Notes under the pieces: model-generated
What the model was told of the DNA's origin: nothing
Seen by the model: the letters and a program-made list of their open reading frames with translations, nothing else
Databases searched by the model: none
Shown: piece after piece, positions 17,360 through 28,423 of the stretch
How positions within the stretch are numbered: position 1 is the stretch's first letter
Layout of the letters: every line of letters begins with the position of its first letter
Assembly (NCBI GenBank): GCA_028223395.1
Contig: JAOIUG010000002.1
Span: 1 to 64,000 of the forward strand
Reading direction: 5' to 3'
Length of the DNA: 64,000 nucleotides
Origin: Shewanella sp.
GTDB lineage: Bacteria; Pseudomonadota; Gammaproteobacteria; Enterobacterales; Shewanellaceae
Translations under genes and position numbers: made by a program

Positions 17360-17635
17360 ATGCGTGCAGAGTGGGAGTTAGTGTTAGATAAAGTGATGGC
17401 GCAACAAGAACACAGTGCGTTGGTGGTATTGTTTGAGCTGTTACTCACAGAAGAAGAGCGAAGCGCCGTTGCTGGACGACTGAAAGTTTTTCAGACCTTG
17501 TTACACAGCGATATGAGTCAGCGGCAAATTGCTCAGCAATACCAGATCAGTATTGCCACGATTACTCGCTGTTCTAATTATTTAAAGCACATGACGCCGG
17601 CGCAGCGTGAACAGATAAAAGCGTTGACGTTATAG
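17360..17635 (+). CDS. trpR: Trp operon repressor
   Basis: 91 residues (Escherichia coli: 108). The TrpR fold is recognisable: LLTEEERSAVAGRLKVFQTLL, then the helix-turn-helix MSQRQIAQQYQISIATITR and the SNYLK tail. With L-tryptophan bound it represses trp genes. The ATG at 17360 has GTGAGG upstream at six bases. The N-terminal arm is shorter than in enterobacteria, as is common in this order. Confidence 0.93.
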   Translation: MRAEWELVLDKVMAQQEHSALVVLFELLLTEEERSAVAGRLKVFQTLLHSDMSQRQIAQQYQISIATITRCSNYLKHMTPAQREQIKALTL

Positions 17636-17653
17636 GAAGGTACATTGACGCAC

Positions 17654-17680
17654 AAACGCGTGGTATTAAACCACGCGTTT
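17654..17680. terminator. Bidirectional terminator between trpR and slyD
   Basis: AAACGCGTGGT (17654-17664) pairs exactly with ACCACGCGTTT (17670-17680), loop of five, followed by TT. Confidence 0.85.
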
Positions 17681-17695
17681 TTAGTGTCATAAGGC

Positions 17696-18325
17696 TTAGT
17701 GCTTACAGCCACAACCGCCATTACCATCGCAACCTTCTTTGGTTTCTTTGGTTTCTTTGGCTTCATCATGGCTACAACATCCACCTTCATGGCTATGTGC
17801 ATTTTCGCCACCACAGCAGCCGCCTTCATGTGAATGTTCGTGTCCGCCGCAGCTCGCGCCTTCAGCGTGAATATGCCCGTGTGCTAGTTCTTCTTCGGTT
17901 GCTGCACGTACTTCAAGCACTTCGACATTAAAGCTTAATGTTTGGCCTGCAAAAGGATGGTTTCCGTCAACAACGGCAACATCATCTTTGACTTCTGTAA
18001 TTTGCACTGGACGTTGGCCCATTTCTGTTTCAGCAATAAAGCGCATGCCAGGGACGATATCTTCAATGTCACCAAAAGCTGATAATGGCACTTCTTGGCA
18101 CAAACCTTCATGGTATGGACCATAACCTTGCTCAGCATCAACTGTCACATCGAGTACATCACCTTGTTCTTTGCCTTCTAAAGCAGCTTCAAGGCCTGGG
18201 ATCATGCTTTCAGTACCATGCAAGTAGATCATAGGTTCGCTTTCAAATGAGCTCTCGACAAGCTGACCTTTTGCATCTGAGAGTCGGTAGTGGATGCTGA
18301 CGGCACATTTTTCGGTGATTTTCAT
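17696..18325 (-). CDS. slyD: FKBP-type peptidyl-prolyl isomerase SlyD
   Basis: 209 residues. FKBP domain with inserted chaperone flap (about 1-150; MKITEKCAVSIHYRL start, GTESMIPGLEAAL, NHPFAGQTL), then a metal-binding tail of about 50 residues rich in His and Cys (GGHEHSHEGGCC twice in near-repeat form, ending GGCGCKH). SlyD isomerises prolyl bonds, acts as a chaperone and delivers nickel to hydrogenase. Near the C-terminus KETKETKE is encoded by a short tandem DNA repeat (17736-17760), a site prone to slippage. Confidence 0.95.
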   Translation of the reverse strand: MKITEKCAVSIHYRLSDAKGQLVESSFESEPMIYLHGTESMIPGLEAALEGKEQGDVLDVTVDAEQGYGPYHEGLCQEVPLSAFGDIEDIVPGMRFIAETEMGQRPVQITEVKDDVAVVDGNHPFAGQTLSFNVEVLEVRAATEEELAHGHIHAEGASCGGHEHSHEGGCCGGENAHSHEGGCCSHDEAKETKETKEGCDGNGGCGCKH

Positions 18326-18826
18326 ATTGGCTCCAATCGATAATTTGTGCGCATTCTAACGTGGATATCGCTAATTTGCGACAGATTGAATTGACTTATG
18401 CTATCTCAAGCACACCTTTATGGTGGTATGAAAGGGTTACTGAATTGGTATTGTACTGACATGAAGCGTTGGGAATGTTACTGGATATACTCAAGCAATA
18501 TTAAAAGTGGGATTGATGTCGACACAAGGTATTTATAATGGTGAGTTTTTTTTTGCATAAATTAACTCTTTATGTTTTATCAAAACCTTATTTTTCAGGT
18601 GATTGTATTTATTGTTGTGAATAATAAAACGTGTGAGTAACATATTGATTTAAATGGTCGAGCGCAGTATTTCGCACTTTATTGTACTTTTTAATGCGTT
18701 AGCCATCTTTAAGGGCGCAGTAAGTGATACGTATTGATGATGAAAATTTAGAGGTTGACACTTCTTAGTTAAAAAGCAATTCTACTGGCACAGAAATGAA
18801 CCTAATTGGATATCAGCTTAATAAAC
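18326..18826 (+). other. Intergenic region slyD / thr operon
   Basis: About 500 bases without a gene. A perfect -35 hexamer TTGACA lies at 18755-18760 with a weak -10 (around 18778-18783), the likely thr promoter. Nothing else is recognised. Confidence 0.5.
18755..18783 (+). promoter_or_regulatory. Putative thr operon promoter
   Basis: TTGACA (18755-18760), 17-base spacer, AATTCT (18778-18783; three of six). Its position fits a transcript that includes thrL. Confidence 0.4.
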
Positions 18827-18898
18827 ATGTTTAGTCATCAGTTAATGATCACCACGATTATTACAACCACCACGATTACCAACGTGGGGGCGGGCTAA
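18827..18898 (+). CDS. thrL: thr operon leader peptide
   Basis: 23 residues from the ATG at 18827, or 17 from the ATG at 18845 (MITTIITTTTITNVGAG). The run holds seven threonines and four isoleucines, the control codons for threonine and isoleucine attenuation; the end NVGAG echoes the GNGAG of Escherichia coli ThrL. Neither start has a clear ribosome binding site. The peptide's 3' end overlaps the attenuator segments. Confidence 0.85.
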   Translation: MFSHQLMITTIITTTTITNVGAG

Positions 18899-18957
18899 GC
18901 ACAACCTGATATCAACTAAATATCAAGCCCGCTTCCTACAAAGGAGCGGGTTTTTTT
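18870..18957 (+). promoter_or_regulatory. thr attenuator
   Basis: Four segments: CCACG (18870-18874) pairs with CGTGG (18883-18887); GCGGGCT (18890-18896) can pair with AGCCCGC (18926-18932) as antiterminator; AGCCCGCT-T-CCT (18926-18937) pairs with AGGAGCGGG (18942-18950) and is followed by T7 (18951-18957) as terminator. The arrangement sets thrABC expression by ribosome position on thrL. Confidence 0.88.
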
Positions 18958-18991
18958 GTTTCTTTATATGGCGCGGCACAAGGAGTTTTCG

Positions 18992-21457
18992 ATGAAGGTA
19001 ATGAAGTTTGGTGGAACCTCGCTTGCTAATTGGCAGCGATTTAGAGCTGCGGCTGATATTGTTGTTCAGTCTGCAAAAAATGAAAGCACTGCTGTAGTGT
19101 TATCGGCGCCAGCTACCGTGACCAACGGTTTAATTGAAATGGTCAATGTTGCGGTTGATGGTGGAGACTATCAATCTGTTCTGGCTAAAGTTGAGCAAGT
19201 GTTTAACGCATTATACGGTGATGCTGCCAGTGTATTGAGCGCTGCTCAAAATGAATATTTAGCGAATAAACTGCAACAACAGCTGCAGTTTTGGCGTAAT
19301 AAGCTTGCCGGCATGAGCTTACTAAATGAATGCCCTGAAGGCGTCGAGGCCGCGGTGTTGGTTGGCGGTGAAAAACTGTCTTCGGCATTAATGGTTGAGG
19401 TGATGAAGGCGGAAAACTACAGCGCTGATTTGTTCGAGCCAGAATCATTATTGGTCGGATACGGACCTTGTTTAGAGTCCGCTGTTGACATTGAAGCCAG
19501 TAAATTACGCTTTAACCAATTAGATTTAGCAGCCGCACATGTGTGGGTGATGCCAGGTTTTACTGCAGGTGATAGCGATGGCAAAATTGTAACACTAGGC
19601 CGTAATGGATCAGATTATTCCGCTGCAGTGTTGTCTGCGTGTTTACAAGCCAGTTGCTGCGAGATCTGGACTGACGTTGACGGTGTATATAACACCGATC
19701 CACGTGTCGTCAGTGATGCAAAATTATTATCGCAATTGAGTTATCAAGAAGCGATGGAAGTGTCTTACTTTGGGGCTAAAGTTCTTCACCCAAAAACGGT
19801 TGTGCCTATCGCGCAATACCACATTCCTTGTTATATCCGTAACACATTAAATCCTGAAGCGGTGGGAACACTGGTCTCTAACGCACCGGATGAAACGGGG
19901 TTAAATGTGAAAGCGATTTCAAATCTTGATGATCAAACCATGTTCGATGTTTCAGGGCCGGGCATGAAAGGCATGGTGGGGATGGCGAGCCGTACATTGG
20001 GCGCGATTTCACGCTCAGGTGTATCGGTGTCGTTGATCACGCAAAGTTCATCTGAATACAGTATTAGTTTTTGTGTGGCGACTGAAGATGCGATTAAAGC
20101 GAAATATGCGTTAGAGCAAGAATTTGAATTAGAGCTAAAGAGTGAGTTATTAGAGCCTATTGAAATGCGACATCAGTTGGCGATTGTATCTTTGATTGGT
20201 GATGGCATGCGTACGCATCAAGGCGTCGCGGCTAAATTTTTCCAAGCATTGGCACAAGCAACAGTTAATATTGTCGCGATTGCACAGGGCTCCTCTGAGC
20301 GTTCTATTTCAGCAGTGGTAGAGCAGCGAAAGACCAAACATGCCATTTCCGCTTGTCATCAATCCTTCTTTGATGTGCAGCATTATCTTGATGTGTTCCT
20401 GGTGGGCTGCGGTAATGTTGGCGCAGGTTTACTTGAGCAAATAAAACAGCAGTGCGAGATGCTAAAAGAGCAGCACATCGTCGTTCGGGTGTGTGGCATT
20501 GCTAATTCAAAACAGATGTTACTCGATGCCCAAGGGATCGATTTAGCTCGCTGGCAAGGGCTGTTTGCCGATTCTGAGCAAGCCGCTGATATCGAAGCGA
20601 TGTTACTGTGGGCTAAAGATCAGCAATTGTTAAACCCTGTTTTTGTTGATTGCACGTCGAGCGAGCATGTATCTGATCAATACTTGGCGATCATGAATGC
20701 GGGCCTTCATGTGGTCACGCCCAATAAAAAAGCCAACACCCGTGATATGGATTACTACCGTTCATTACGTCAAACAGCCTTAAAACAACGTCGCCAATTT
20801 TTGTATGAAACCACTGTTGGCGCAGGTCTTCCGGTTATCGATAATTTGAAAAAACTGTTGTTTGCTGGTGATAAATTATTGCGTTTTAACGGTATTCTTT
20901 CAGGCAGTTTATCTTACATTTTTGGAATGTTAGATGAAGGCATGACATTGTCTCAAGCCACTAGCATCGCAAGGGATAAGTGCTTTACCGAGCCCGATCC
21001 ACGTGATGACTTAAGCGGCATGGATGTTGCGCGTAAAGTATTGATTTTGGCTCGCGAAGTCGGCATGGAGCTCGAATTATCCGATATCCACGTAGAATCT
21101 GTTTTACCTAGCACCTTTGACGCGGCAGGTGATGTTGAAACCTTTATGTCCAACTTACCTAATGCTGACGCCGTTATTGCAGCGCGTATTGAAGCTGCCA
21201 AAGCAACGGGTAAAGTGCTGCGTTATGTCGGTCAAATCGATGATGAAGGCTGTAAGGTAAAGATTGCCGAAGTTGATGCCAGGGATCCATTGTATAGCGT
21301 TAAAGGCGGCGAAAATGCGTTAGCGTTTTATAGCCGTTACTACCAACCGATTCCGTTTGTACTAAGAGGCTACGGAGCGGGAACCGATGTGACTGCTGCA
21401 GGTGCTTTTGCTGATATATTACGTACACTAAACTGGACACGTGAGGTGGGGGCATGA
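18992..21457 (+). CDS. thrA: Bifunctional aspartokinase I / homoserine dehydrogenase I
   Basis: 821 residues (Escherichia coli: 820). The aspartokinase domain (about 1-280: [35 protein letters not shown]), central ACT regulatory region (about 305-460) and homoserine dehydrogenase (about 470-821: [37 protein letters not shown]) are all present. It phosphorylates aspartate and later reduces aspartate semialdehyde to homoserine; the ACT domains give threonine feedback. The ATG at 18992 has AAGGAG six bases upstream. First structural gene of thrABC; overlaps thrB by four bases. Confidence 0.98.
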   Translation: MKVMKFGGTSLANWQRFRAAADIVVQSAKNESTAVVLSAPATVTNGLIEMVNVAVDGGDYQSVLAKVEQVFNALYGDAASVLSAAQNEYLANKLQQQLQFWRNKLAGMSLLNECPEGVEAAVLVGGEKLSSALMVEVMKAENYSADLFEPESLLVGYGPCLESAVDIEASKLRFNQLDLAAAHVWVMPGFTAGDSDGKIVTLGRNGSDYSAAVLSACLQASCCEIWTDVDGVYNTDPRVVSDAKLLSQLSYQEAMEVSYFGAKVLHPKTVVPIAQYHIPCYIRNTLNPEAVGTLVSNAPDETGLNVKAISNLDDQTMFDVSGPGMKGMVGMASRTLGAISRSGVSVSLITQSSSEYSISFCVATEDAIKAKYALEQEFELELKSELLEPIEMRHQLAIVSLIGDGMRTHQGVAAKFFQALAQATVNIVAIAQGSSERSISAVVEQRKTKHAISACHQSFFDVQHYLDVFLVGCGNVGAGLLEQIKQQCEMLKEQHIVVRVCGIANSKQMLLDAQGIDLARWQGLFADSEQAADIEAMLLWAKDQQLLNPVFVDCTSSEHVSDQYLAIMNAGLHVVTPNKKANTRDMDYYRSLRQTALKQRRQFLYETTVGAGLPVIDNLKKLLFAGDKLLRFNGILSGSLSYIFGMLDEGMTLSQATSIARDKCFTEPDPRDDLSGMDVARKVLILAREVGMELELSDIHVESVLPSTFDAAGDVETFMSNLPNADAVIAARIEAAKATGKVLRYVGQIDDEGCKVKIAEVDARDPLYSVKGGENALAFYSRYYQPIPFVLRGYGAGTDVTAAGAFADILRTLNWTREVGA

Positions 21458-22386
21458 GCGTAACCATTTATGCACCCGCCTCTATGGGAAATGTAGGCGT
21501 TGGCTTTGACTTGCTCGGTGGCGCACTGGCGCCCATCGACGGCAGCCTCCTTGGCGACAAAGTGACGGTCGAGTCTGCAGAGCAAGGGCTAACATTGAGT
21601 GTGACTGGCCGATGGGCTGCTAAGTTACCGGTTAATCAAGCTGACAATATTGTGTATCAATGTGCGGTATTTTTTCTTGAACATGTAGAACAAAATGCTG
21701 GGCTTAAACTGACGCTGGAAAAGAACTTACCTGTGGGCAGCGGCTTGGGATCAAGTGCGAGTTCTGTCGTGGCAGCATTAATGGCGTTGAATGAATATTT
21801 TGGACAGCCTTTTACAGAGCAACAAGTGCTTAAGCTGATGGGGGATTTTGAAGGTAAGATCAGCGGCTCTGTCCATTATGACAATGTCGCGCCTTGTTTT
21901 CTTGGAGGAATGCAGTTGATGCTTGAGACTCCACAAGTGATCTGTGAGTCTATTCCGACGTTTAAACAGTGGTACTGGGTTGTGGCTTACCCTGGGATCT
22001 CTTTATCTACAGCGCGAATGCGTGCGCTGATGCCTGAACATTATAACAAACAGACCACGATTGATTTTGGCCGTTATCTCAGTGCATTTGTCCATGCAAG
22101 CTATAAGCAAGACAGTCAGCTTGCTATTTCAGTGTTAAAAGACGTATTGGCAGAGCCATATCGCGCCGCTGAGATCCCTAACTATCAACAGGCTAAATCA
22201 GCACTTGATGCGCTAGGAATGTTAACCACAGGGATCTCGGGCAGTGGGCCGACTTTGTTTACTGTGACTGATAATGCAGACATTGCACAGGCTGCTAAGC
22301 ACTGGTTAGATGAGCATTATATCGATCCCAAGTCGGGTTTTTCACACATTTGTAAAATCGATGAGTTAGGTGCGCGTCGCGTCTAA
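21454..22386 (+). CDS. thrB: Homoserine kinase
   Basis: 310 residues, GHMP kinase family. Phosphorylates homoserine. The ATP-binding loop [12 protein letters not shown] lies at 93-104 and the C-terminal [10 protein letters not shown] motif is present. Starts within the thrA stop (ATGA overlap), so translation is coupled. Confidence 0.97.
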   Translation: MSVTIYAPASMGNVGVGFDLLGGALAPIDGSLLGDKVTVESAEQGLTLSVTGRWAAKLPVNQADNIVYQCAVFFLEHVEQNAGLKLTLEKNLPVGSGLGSSASSVVAALMALNEYFGQPFTEQQVLKLMGDFEGKISGSVHYDNVAPCFLGGMQLMLETPQVICESIPTFKQWYWVVAYPGISLSTARMRALMPEHYNKQTTIDFGRYLSAFVHASYKQDSQLAISVLKDVLAEPYRAAEIPNYQQAKSALDALGMLTTGISGSGPTLFTVTDNADIAQAAKHWLDEHYIDPKSGFSHICKIDELGARRV

Positions 22387-22462
22387 CTCATAGCGTGATT
22401 GGGCGCGCGGGCTTTCCATCACGCTACAAAACAGAATTAAGCATAGAATTAAAGGACGAGTC

Positions 22463-23749
22463 ATGGAGTTATATAACTTAAAACACCCCTCTCAAGTGGT
22501 CAGTTTTACTGAGGCGGTAAAACTAGGGCTGGGGAAAGATCGTGGGTTGTTTTTTCCAAAAAGCATTCCAACATTAGATAATCTTGAGAGTCTATTAGCA
22601 TTGCCGTTTGTTGAGCGCAGTCAAAAAGTCATTGGTGCTTGGCTTGCGCCTGAGTTAGGGCAAGAAACAGTAGACCGTTTGGTTGAAAAAGCATTTAACT
22701 TTGAGTTGCCATTAGTGCAAGCGACACAAAACTTGTATAGCTTAGAGTTGTTTCATGGCCCGACATTAGCGTTTAAAGACTTCGGGGCTCGTTTTATGGC
22801 GCAATGCTTAAATGAGCTAGCCAATGAAGATAAAATCAACATCCTTACGGCGACCTCAGGTGACACGGGCGCAGCTGTCGCCGATGCGTTTTACGGGTTA
22901 GATAATATCAATGTGGTGGTGCTGTATCCGAAAGGCAAGATCAGTATTTTGCAGGAAAAAATGTTCACCACACTTGGCGATAACATTCACACTGTTGCAG
23001 TTAATGCTGATTTTGATGCTTGTCAAACATTGGTGAAACAATCTTTCGAAGACAGCGATATTCGTGATGGTTTGCACCTTAATTCTGCCAACTCAATTAA
23101 CATTAGTCGTTTACTTGCGCAAATCTGTTACTACTTTGAGGCTGTGGCTCAGTATAAACAGCAACACAATGACGATCCGGTGATTGCGGTGCCAAGCGGC
23201 AATTTTGGTAATTTAACAGCAGGTTTATTTGCTAAAGCGATGGGCTTACCTGTAAAGCGCTTTGTTGCCGCAACAAACAGTAACGACACCGTGCCTCGTT
23301 ACTTAGATAACGGGCAATGGTCGCCACACTTAACGGTAGCAACCATGTCTAATGCGATGGATGTCGCAGAGCCAAGCAACTGGCCAAGAGTTGAAGCGAT
23401 TGTGAAGGCCATGAATTGGTCGCTAACAGATATTATGGGCGTGGGAGTATCAGAAGCAGACACGGCAGATTCTGTTAAATCACTGCACCAGCAAGGTTAT
23501 CTTTCTGAGCCGCATGCTGCGATTGCTGCCTTTGCATTAACGCAGACAATGCAAACAGGTGAGAAAGGCATTTTCCTGGGAACTGCTCATCCCGCTAAGT
23601 TTAATGAAGTGGTTGAATCGGTACTAGATCTTCACTTACCACTGCCGCAAGCGCTAGAGAATGTCGTGCCTAAGCGTATTTTATCGGCTGAACTTGCTGC
23701 AGATTTTAATACTTTAAAAGCGCATTTGTTTTCAGTCTTAGACGATTAA
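22463..23749 (+). CDS. thrC: Threonine synthase
   Basis: 428 residues, PLP-dependent. Converts O-phosphohomoserine to threonine. The PLP lysine is about K105 in HGPTLAFKDFG, with TATSGDTGAAV and VPSGNFGN as further cofactor motifs. It starts 76 bases after thrB with AAAGGACGAG upstream and completes the operon, which ends at the hairpin at 23772. Confidence 0.98.
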   Translation: MELYNLKHPSQVVSFTEAVKLGLGKDRGLFFPKSIPTLDNLESLLALPFVERSQKVIGAWLAPELGQETVDRLVEKAFNFELPLVQATQNLYSLELFHGPTLAFKDFGARFMAQCLNELANEDKINILTATSGDTGAAVADAFYGLDNINVVVLYPKGKISILQEKMFTTLGDNIHTVAVNADFDACQTLVKQSFEDSDIRDGLHLNSANSINISRLLAQICYYFEAVAQYKQQHNDDPVIAVPSGNFGNLTAGLFAKAMGLPVKRFVAATNSNDTVPRYLDNGQWSPHLTVATMSNAMDVAEPSNWPRVEAIVKAMNWSLTDIMGVGVSEADTADSVKSLHQQGYLSEPHAAIAAFALTQTMQTGEKGIFLGTAHPAKFNEVVESVLDLHLPLPQALENVVPKRILSAELAADFNTLKAHLFSVLDD

Positions 23750-23771
23750 AGCACTGCGTTTATTACGACAT

Positions 23772-23798
23772 AAAAAAAGCGCCTTTCGGCGCTTTTTT
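23772..23798. terminator. Bidirectional terminator thrC / DUF3545 gene
   Basis: AAAAAAGCGCC (23773-23783) pairs with GGCGCTTTTTT (23788-23798) around TTTC, with A and T runs on both sides, so it works for both convergent genes. Confidence 0.9.
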
Positions 23799-23982
23799 AG
23801 TTACGGAGGTTGTCTAACCCACTATCAAAACAATTGTCGATGTCTTGAAGCTCTTTTTGTAGGCGGTGCTTTTCTTTGAGGGTTTCAATCTCTCGCCATT
23901 TACGTTTTTTGTTGGTACCTTTTGAGCGGCTTGGCTTTTCAACGATAGTCTCTAACGTATGACCATAATCAAGTCGATTCAT
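23797..23982 (-). CDS. DUF3545 family protein
   Basis: 61 residues, basic and predicted helical. The core NKKRKWREIETLKEKHRLQKEL is the signature of DUF3545, small proteins found in Shewanella and Vibrio, function unknown. ATG at 23982 has a strong AGGAGG five bases upstream. Its stop overlaps the terminator hairpin by two bases. Confidence 0.8.
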   Translation of the reverse strand: MNRLDYGHTLETIVEKPSRSKGTNKKRKWREIETLKEKHRLQKELQDIDNCFDSGLDNLRN

Positions 23983-24269
23983 CACAACCTCCTGTTGTTT
24001 ATTTGACCTTCAAATAAATAGCATGCTTTTTAAGTATCATGCAACATAAATGTTTATCTATTGTTAATTTAAAGTGAAGCTTTGATGACGTTCAACCGTT
24101 AGTTGTACTCGAGCAGAGCGGCTTTGCGTGTGCGATGGCTGGCGCAAGTGTTGTGATCGATGCTGCAGGAGTCGAGTGGCAATATTGTAGGGTGGGTGAG
24201 TGTGACGACTTGAGGAGATAGAAACGCCTTAAAGCCAGTCGAAACTGACTTTAAGGATAAATCGTTAGC

Positions 24270-25907
24270 TTAAATTTTAGCGTGCCTGAAAATGTTGATA
24301 AGTGCGTTACTTGAGCTGTCTAGGGCGACGGCATCATGCTCAGCTACCAGCCTATCAAGTACATCATTACCCAATTGTTTGCCCAGTTCGACACCCCATT
24401 GATCAAAAGAGTTTATCTCCCATATTGCCCCTTGTACAAAGGTTCTATGTTCATAAAGTGCAATTAATGCACCCAATGTTGCGGGGGTGAGCTTGTCCAT
24501 CAGCAGTGTATTACTCGGTTTGTTACCGGGCATGACTTTATGCTGAGCAATTAATTTTTTCTCGCTATCAGATAAGCTGCTGCCGTTGAGCTCGGCTAAT
24601 GCTTCATCATAAGTGCGCCCTTGCATTAACGCTTGTGTTTGGCCAAAGCAATTTGAAGCAAGTTGGACATGGTGTTGACCCAGAGGGTTATGGCTATTGA
24701 GCGGCATGATAAAATCAGCAGGTATAAGCGCTGTACCTTGATGAAGCAATTGGTGATAGGCGTGTTGACCATTGGTGCCTTCACCGCCCCAAATAACAGG
24801 GCCTGTGCTGTAATCAACATCAGTGCCATTTAATGTCACTGATTTGCCGTTGCTTTCCATGTCTAACTGCTGAAAATAAGCAGGTAAACCGCGTAAATAG
24901 TGATCATAGGTGAGCACAACATGTGATTGGGCATTAAAGAAGTTGCCATACCACAATGAGAACATGCCCATGATCACAGGCATATTAGTTTCAAGTGGGG
25001 CTTCAAAGAAATGGTTATCCATTTCATGGGCACCGGCTAAAAGCTGACGAAAGTTATCCATACCCACTAGCAGTGCGATAGGTAAACCAATCGCAGACCA
25101 GAGCGAATAACGCCCACCGACCCAGTCCCACATCGGGAAGATGTTGTTCGCATCGATACCGAACGCCGTGGCCTTGGCCACATTTGAGCTAACGGCAACA
25201 AAGTGCTTAGCAACATCAGCTTGGGTCGCACCTTGTGCTAAAAACCAATCTTTAGCGCTTAAAGTATTGGTTAATGTTTCTTGAGTGCCAAAAGACTTCG
25301 AGGACATGACAAATAATGTCGTTTGTGGATCAAGCGTTTTAAGCTTTTCAGTAATTGAACTGGCGTCAACATTGGCCACAAAATGGCAATTAATATCACC
25401 TGTCCAATAAGGACGTAGCGCTTGAGAAACAATTTTAGGTCCTAAAAATGAACCACCAATACCAATACTGACAACGTCAGTGATGGTTTTGCCTGTATAG
25501 CCTTTCCATTGACCTTGTGTCACAGAGCGAACAAAGCCTTCCATTTTATCTAAGGTTTGGTGTACCTCAGCGACGATATCGACGCCGTCTACATAAATTT
25601 GTTTGCTTTTAGGCGCACGCAATGCAGTGTGGAGTACTGCGCGCTGCTCTGTGTTGTTGATAGCATCGCCCGCAAACATTGCTTTGATTTTATCTTCAAG
25701 CTTTGACTCTTTTGCCAATGAAAAAAGTAGCGATAAAGTCTCCTTTGACGCTCTATTTTTAGAGTAATCCAACAACAGTCCGCACGCTTTGGTTGACATG
25801 TCTTCAAAGCGTGTAGGCTGATTTTGAAACAGCTCACGCATATGGGCAATGGTATTGCTGTGCAGCGCTAAAGCTTGCCAACTGGCAAGCTGAGTCAGTG
25901 TGGTCAT
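24270..25907 (-). CDS. pgi: Glucose-6-phosphate isomerase
   Basis: 545 residues (Escherichia coli: 549). Interconverts glucose 6-phosphate and fructose 6-phosphate. Seen: [12 protein letters not shown] phosphate loop, [23 protein letters not shown] and the C-terminal GKQLGNDV-containing helix. 18 bases after tal on the same strand, so the two form an operon. Confidence 0.98.
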   Translation of the reverse strand: MTTLTQLASWQALALHSNTIAHMRELFQNQPTRFEDMSTKACGLLLDYSKNRASKETLSLLFSLAKESKLEDKIKAMFAGDAINNTEQRAVLHTALRAPKSKQIYVDGVDIVAEVHQTLDKMEGFVRSVTQGQWKGYTGKTITDVVSIGIGGSFLGPKIVSQALRPYWTGDINCHFVANVDASSITEKLKTLDPQTTLFVMSSKSFGTQETLTNTLSAKDWFLAQGATQADVAKHFVAVSSNVAKATAFGIDANNIFPMWDWVGGRYSLWSAIGLPIALLVGMDNFRQLLAGAHEMDNHFFEAPLETNMPVIMGMFSLWYGNFFNAQSHVVLTYDHYLRGLPAYFQQLDMESNGKSVTLNGTDVDYSTGPVIWGGEGTNGQHAYHQLLHQGTALIPADFIMPLNSHNPLGQHHVQLASNCFGQTQALMQGRTYDEALAELNGSSLSDSEKKLIAQHKVMPGNKPSNTLLMDKLTPATLGALIALYEHRTFVQGAIWEINSFDQWGVELGKQLGNDVLDRLVAEHDAVALDSSSNALINIFRHAKI

Positions 25908-25925
25908 TTTAATTGCCCTATTCCT

Positions 25926-26882
25926 TTAAGACGCTAGTTGGACTTTTAGCATCACTTCTAGTTTGCCCTGATCTACGGCAAAGTTACGGATCCCTTCGGC
26001 CAGTTTTTCAACAGCCATGGCATCTTCATTAAATTCCCAGCGAAATTGTGCTTCAGTCATGGCAGGCTCTGCTGCAACGATGTCGGTTGTTGGGAGTAGC
26101 TTTTGTACAACGGGTGTCTGACTGTTAGAGAGCTCTTCTAGAAGAGCTGGACCAATTGTTAATCTATCACAACCTGCAAGTTCAATAATTTCACCTGTGT
26201 TACGGAAACTCGCTCCCATTACGACGGTGTTAAAACCATGGCGCTTGTAGTAATTGTAGATATTGGTGACAGAGATAACGCCTGGATCTTCTGTGGCAGA
26301 ATACGCAAGACCTGTGTCTTTCTTGTACCAGTCAAGTATGCGGCCTACGAAGGGGGAGATCAAGTAAACTCCGGCTTCTGCACAGGCTCTAGCTTGAGAA
26401 AAACTAAACAAAAGCGTGAGGTTACAGTTAATACCTTCTTGCTCGAGTACTTTGGCAGCACAGATCCCTTCCCATGTCGCGGCAAGTTTTATCAAAATAC
26501 GTGATTTGTCGATGCCGGCTTCTTTGTAAAGCTTGATCAGTTTATGTGCTTTGGCAATGGATGCTGTTTTGTCAAATGAAAGACGAGCATCGACTTCAGT
26601 AGAAATGCGGCCAGGAACAATTTTTAAGATCTCAAGACCAATATTAACCGCGAGTTTATCACCGGCATCTTCGATTTGTTGCTCAAGATCATCACTCTGC
26701 TCTTTTGCCCAAGAGATAGCATTGTCTATTAAACCACTGTATTCAGGGATTTGAGACGCTTTCAAGATTAAAGATGGATTGGTTGTCGCATCTTCAGGCT
26801 GGTAGCGCTTGATGGCTTCAATATCTCCAGTATCCGCCACGATAGTAGTGATGGGTTTGAGTTGTTCTAATGTGTTGGCCAT
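25926..26882 (-). CDS. tal: Transaldolase
   Basis: 318 residues (Escherichia coli TalB: 317). Transfers dihydroxyacetone units in the pentose phosphate pathway. The Schiff-base lysine is K132 in [22 protein letters not shown] (31-40) and ATEDPGV-type segments are present. ATG at 26882 follows GAAGGA; an earlier in-frame start would add ten unrelated residues. First gene of tal-pgi. Confidence 0.98.
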   Translation of the reverse strand: MANTLEQLKPITTIVADTGDIEAIKRYQPEDATTNPSLILKASQIPEYSGLIDNAISWAKEQSDDLEQQIEDAGDKLAVNIGLEILKIVPGRISTEVDARLSFDKTASIAKAHKLIKLYKEAGIDKSRILIKLAATWEGICAAKVLEQEGINCNLTLLFSFSQARACAEAGVYLISPFVGRILDWYKKDTGLAYSATEDPGVISVTNIYNYYKRHGFNTVVMGASFRNTGEIIELAGCDRLTIGPALLEELSNSQTPVVQKLLPTTDIVAAEPAMTEAQFRWEFNEDAMAVEKLAEGIRNFAVDQGKLEVMLKVQLAS

Positions 26883-27211
26883 GTGAATTGCATCCTTCTC
26901 AATGAGCAGCATAAATATGAGGGTTAATTAGCAAGGTATTAAAAGCCATTTTAATGATTATTCCAACTAAATATGAAAAAAAATTACATAAAAGCGGGTG
27001 AAAATCATTTAAAAGACTTAAAACATCGTTAAAATATTGATTTTGCCGTTCCATTATTACAAATACATTAAACAGTTTCATGACGATGTTGATGTTGTTT
27101 GTGAACAAAATAAGACTGTCGGCATTAAAAATCAGTATTTGCTTCCTAGCAGCGTCTTTGTTTCTGAACTATTGCGACGTTTTGAGTACACCATTGCGGG
27201 CAGTATGTAGC
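26883..27211. other. Intergenic region tal / ompA-like gene
   Basis: About 330 AT-rich bases with no convincing gene; this contains the tal-pgi promoter area. A 48-codon frame at 27086-27232 lacks a ribosome binding site and runs into a terminator. Confidence 0.45.
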
Positions 27212-27247
27212 AAAAAGCTCACAGCGACTTAGCGTAGCCGTGAGCTT
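27212..27247 (-). terminator. Terminator of the OmpA-like gene
   Basis: AAGCTCAC (27215-27222) pairs with GTGAGCTT (27240-27247); on the minus strand the stem runs into a T run (A at 27212-27216 on the plus strand). Confidence 0.7.
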
Positions 27248-27325
27248 ATTAGGCAGTGTTCAAAGCATGGTGCCAGTCATGGCGATGATACGTTTAATCA
27301 CAAATAGTGATATTGACTGCGTAGG

Positions 27326-28423
27326 TTACTTAAGTACAGGCACTTTATCTGTACCTGTGACATGCGCCTCAAAACGGCGGTTAGCTCGGTTAGCGTTCAG
27401 TGAGCTGCCTTTAATCAATGGTTGAGTGACGCCATAACCTTTGGTCGACACTCGATGTGATGCTACGCTGTATTGACTGATCAGAATGTTGGCTACGGCA
27501 TTAGCGCGGCGCTTGGATAAGTCCATGTTATAATCGGCAGTACCTGGAGTAGAGGCATGACCTGCAATAGTGACTTTCGCGTTGGGATGCTTTTTCATGT
27601 AGTCAGCTAACTGCTGGATATCATCATAAGATGCCTTTTTGACAACGGCAGAATTGTTGTCAAATTTAGCTTCGATATCAAACTTATCTTGTACTTCATG
27701 GTAAACCGTACAGCCATTGGCATCGACTTTATGTGCCGCTGGCGTGTTTGGACATTGATCGTTGTTATTGTTAACACCGTCTTTATCTGCATCGCCCACG
27801 ATTACTGGTGCGGCAGGAGCGATAGGTTTAGATTTACTACCAAAACGATAGCTTAGCTCTAGACCCCAATAGTTGCTTTCCATCTCAAGTGTTTTCCACT
27901 TGTCTTCGTTCAGATTTTCATAACGACGATACTTAGCTTGTAGCTTTAAGTTGTCGGTAATATTGTAGCCAATGCCGGCACCAAAATAAGGTGCAGTGCC
28001 ACTGTCGCTATAGTACTCACTACCGTAATTTTTGTTATTGTAAATGAGGTAGTTTAAGGCACCAGCTTCAGCCGATAAGCTCCAACGGTTGGCAAATGGC
28101 CAAAATGCAACTAGACCAAGGCTTGTCCCTTTAGTGCCTACATCATTAAGTTTATTCGAATAATCAACCCACTCTGCACGGCCTAGATCGCGATAGCCTA
28201 GCTCTGCACCAAAATAATCGTTGAAAAGGTAGCCTGCAAATACATCCCATGCATAGGGGGCATCTTCGCCACATTTTTTCATGGTTTTCTGATCGCAGTT
28301 GGGTTCATAGTTGTTGATCCCAACACCGCTACCGACATACCAGGGGCTCATGCCGTCTGCTGCGTTGGCTGCGAAGGGGAACATTGAGGTCAGTAATACG
28401 ACTTGTAGAGTTTTTTTCATCAT
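27326..28423 (-). CDS. OmpA-family outer-membrane porin/anchor
   Basis: 365 residues: signal peptide (1-21, ANAAD cleavage), an N-terminal eight-stranded beta-barrel (about 25-195, ending YRFGSK), a proline/alanine hinge followed by an acidic thrombospondin-3-like stretch (DADKDGVNNNNDQCPNTP, calcium-binding pattern), and the C-terminal OmpA peptidoglycan-binding domain (AGHASTPGTADYNMDLSKRRA). It anchors the outer membrane to the wall. Two adjacent ATG codons (28423, 28420) share AAGGA. Faces the phosphoketolase gene with a terminator between. Confidence 0.93.
   Translation of the reverse strand: MMKKTLQVVLLTSMFPFAANAADGMSPWYVGSGVGINNYEPNCDQKTMKKCGEDAPYAWDVFAGYLFNDYFGAELGYRDLGRAEWVDYSNKLNDVGTKGTSLGLVAFWPFANRWSLSAEAGALNYLIYNNKNYGSEYYSDSGTAPYFGAGIGYNITDNLKLQAKYRRYENLNEDKWKTLEMESNYWGLELSYRFGSKSKPIAPAAPVIVGDADKDGVNNNNDQCPNTPAAHKVDANGCTVYHEVQDKFDIEAKFDNNSAVVKKASYDDIQQLADYMKKHPNAKVTIAGHASTPGTADYNMDLSKRRANAVANILISQYSVASHRVSTKGYGVTQPLIKGSSLNANRANRRFEAHVTGTDKVPVLK

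Noticed and set aside
27086-27232. 48-codon frame between tal and the OmpA-like gene
   Set aside because: No ribosome binding site or homology, and its end runs through the terminator hairpin of the OmpA-like gene.
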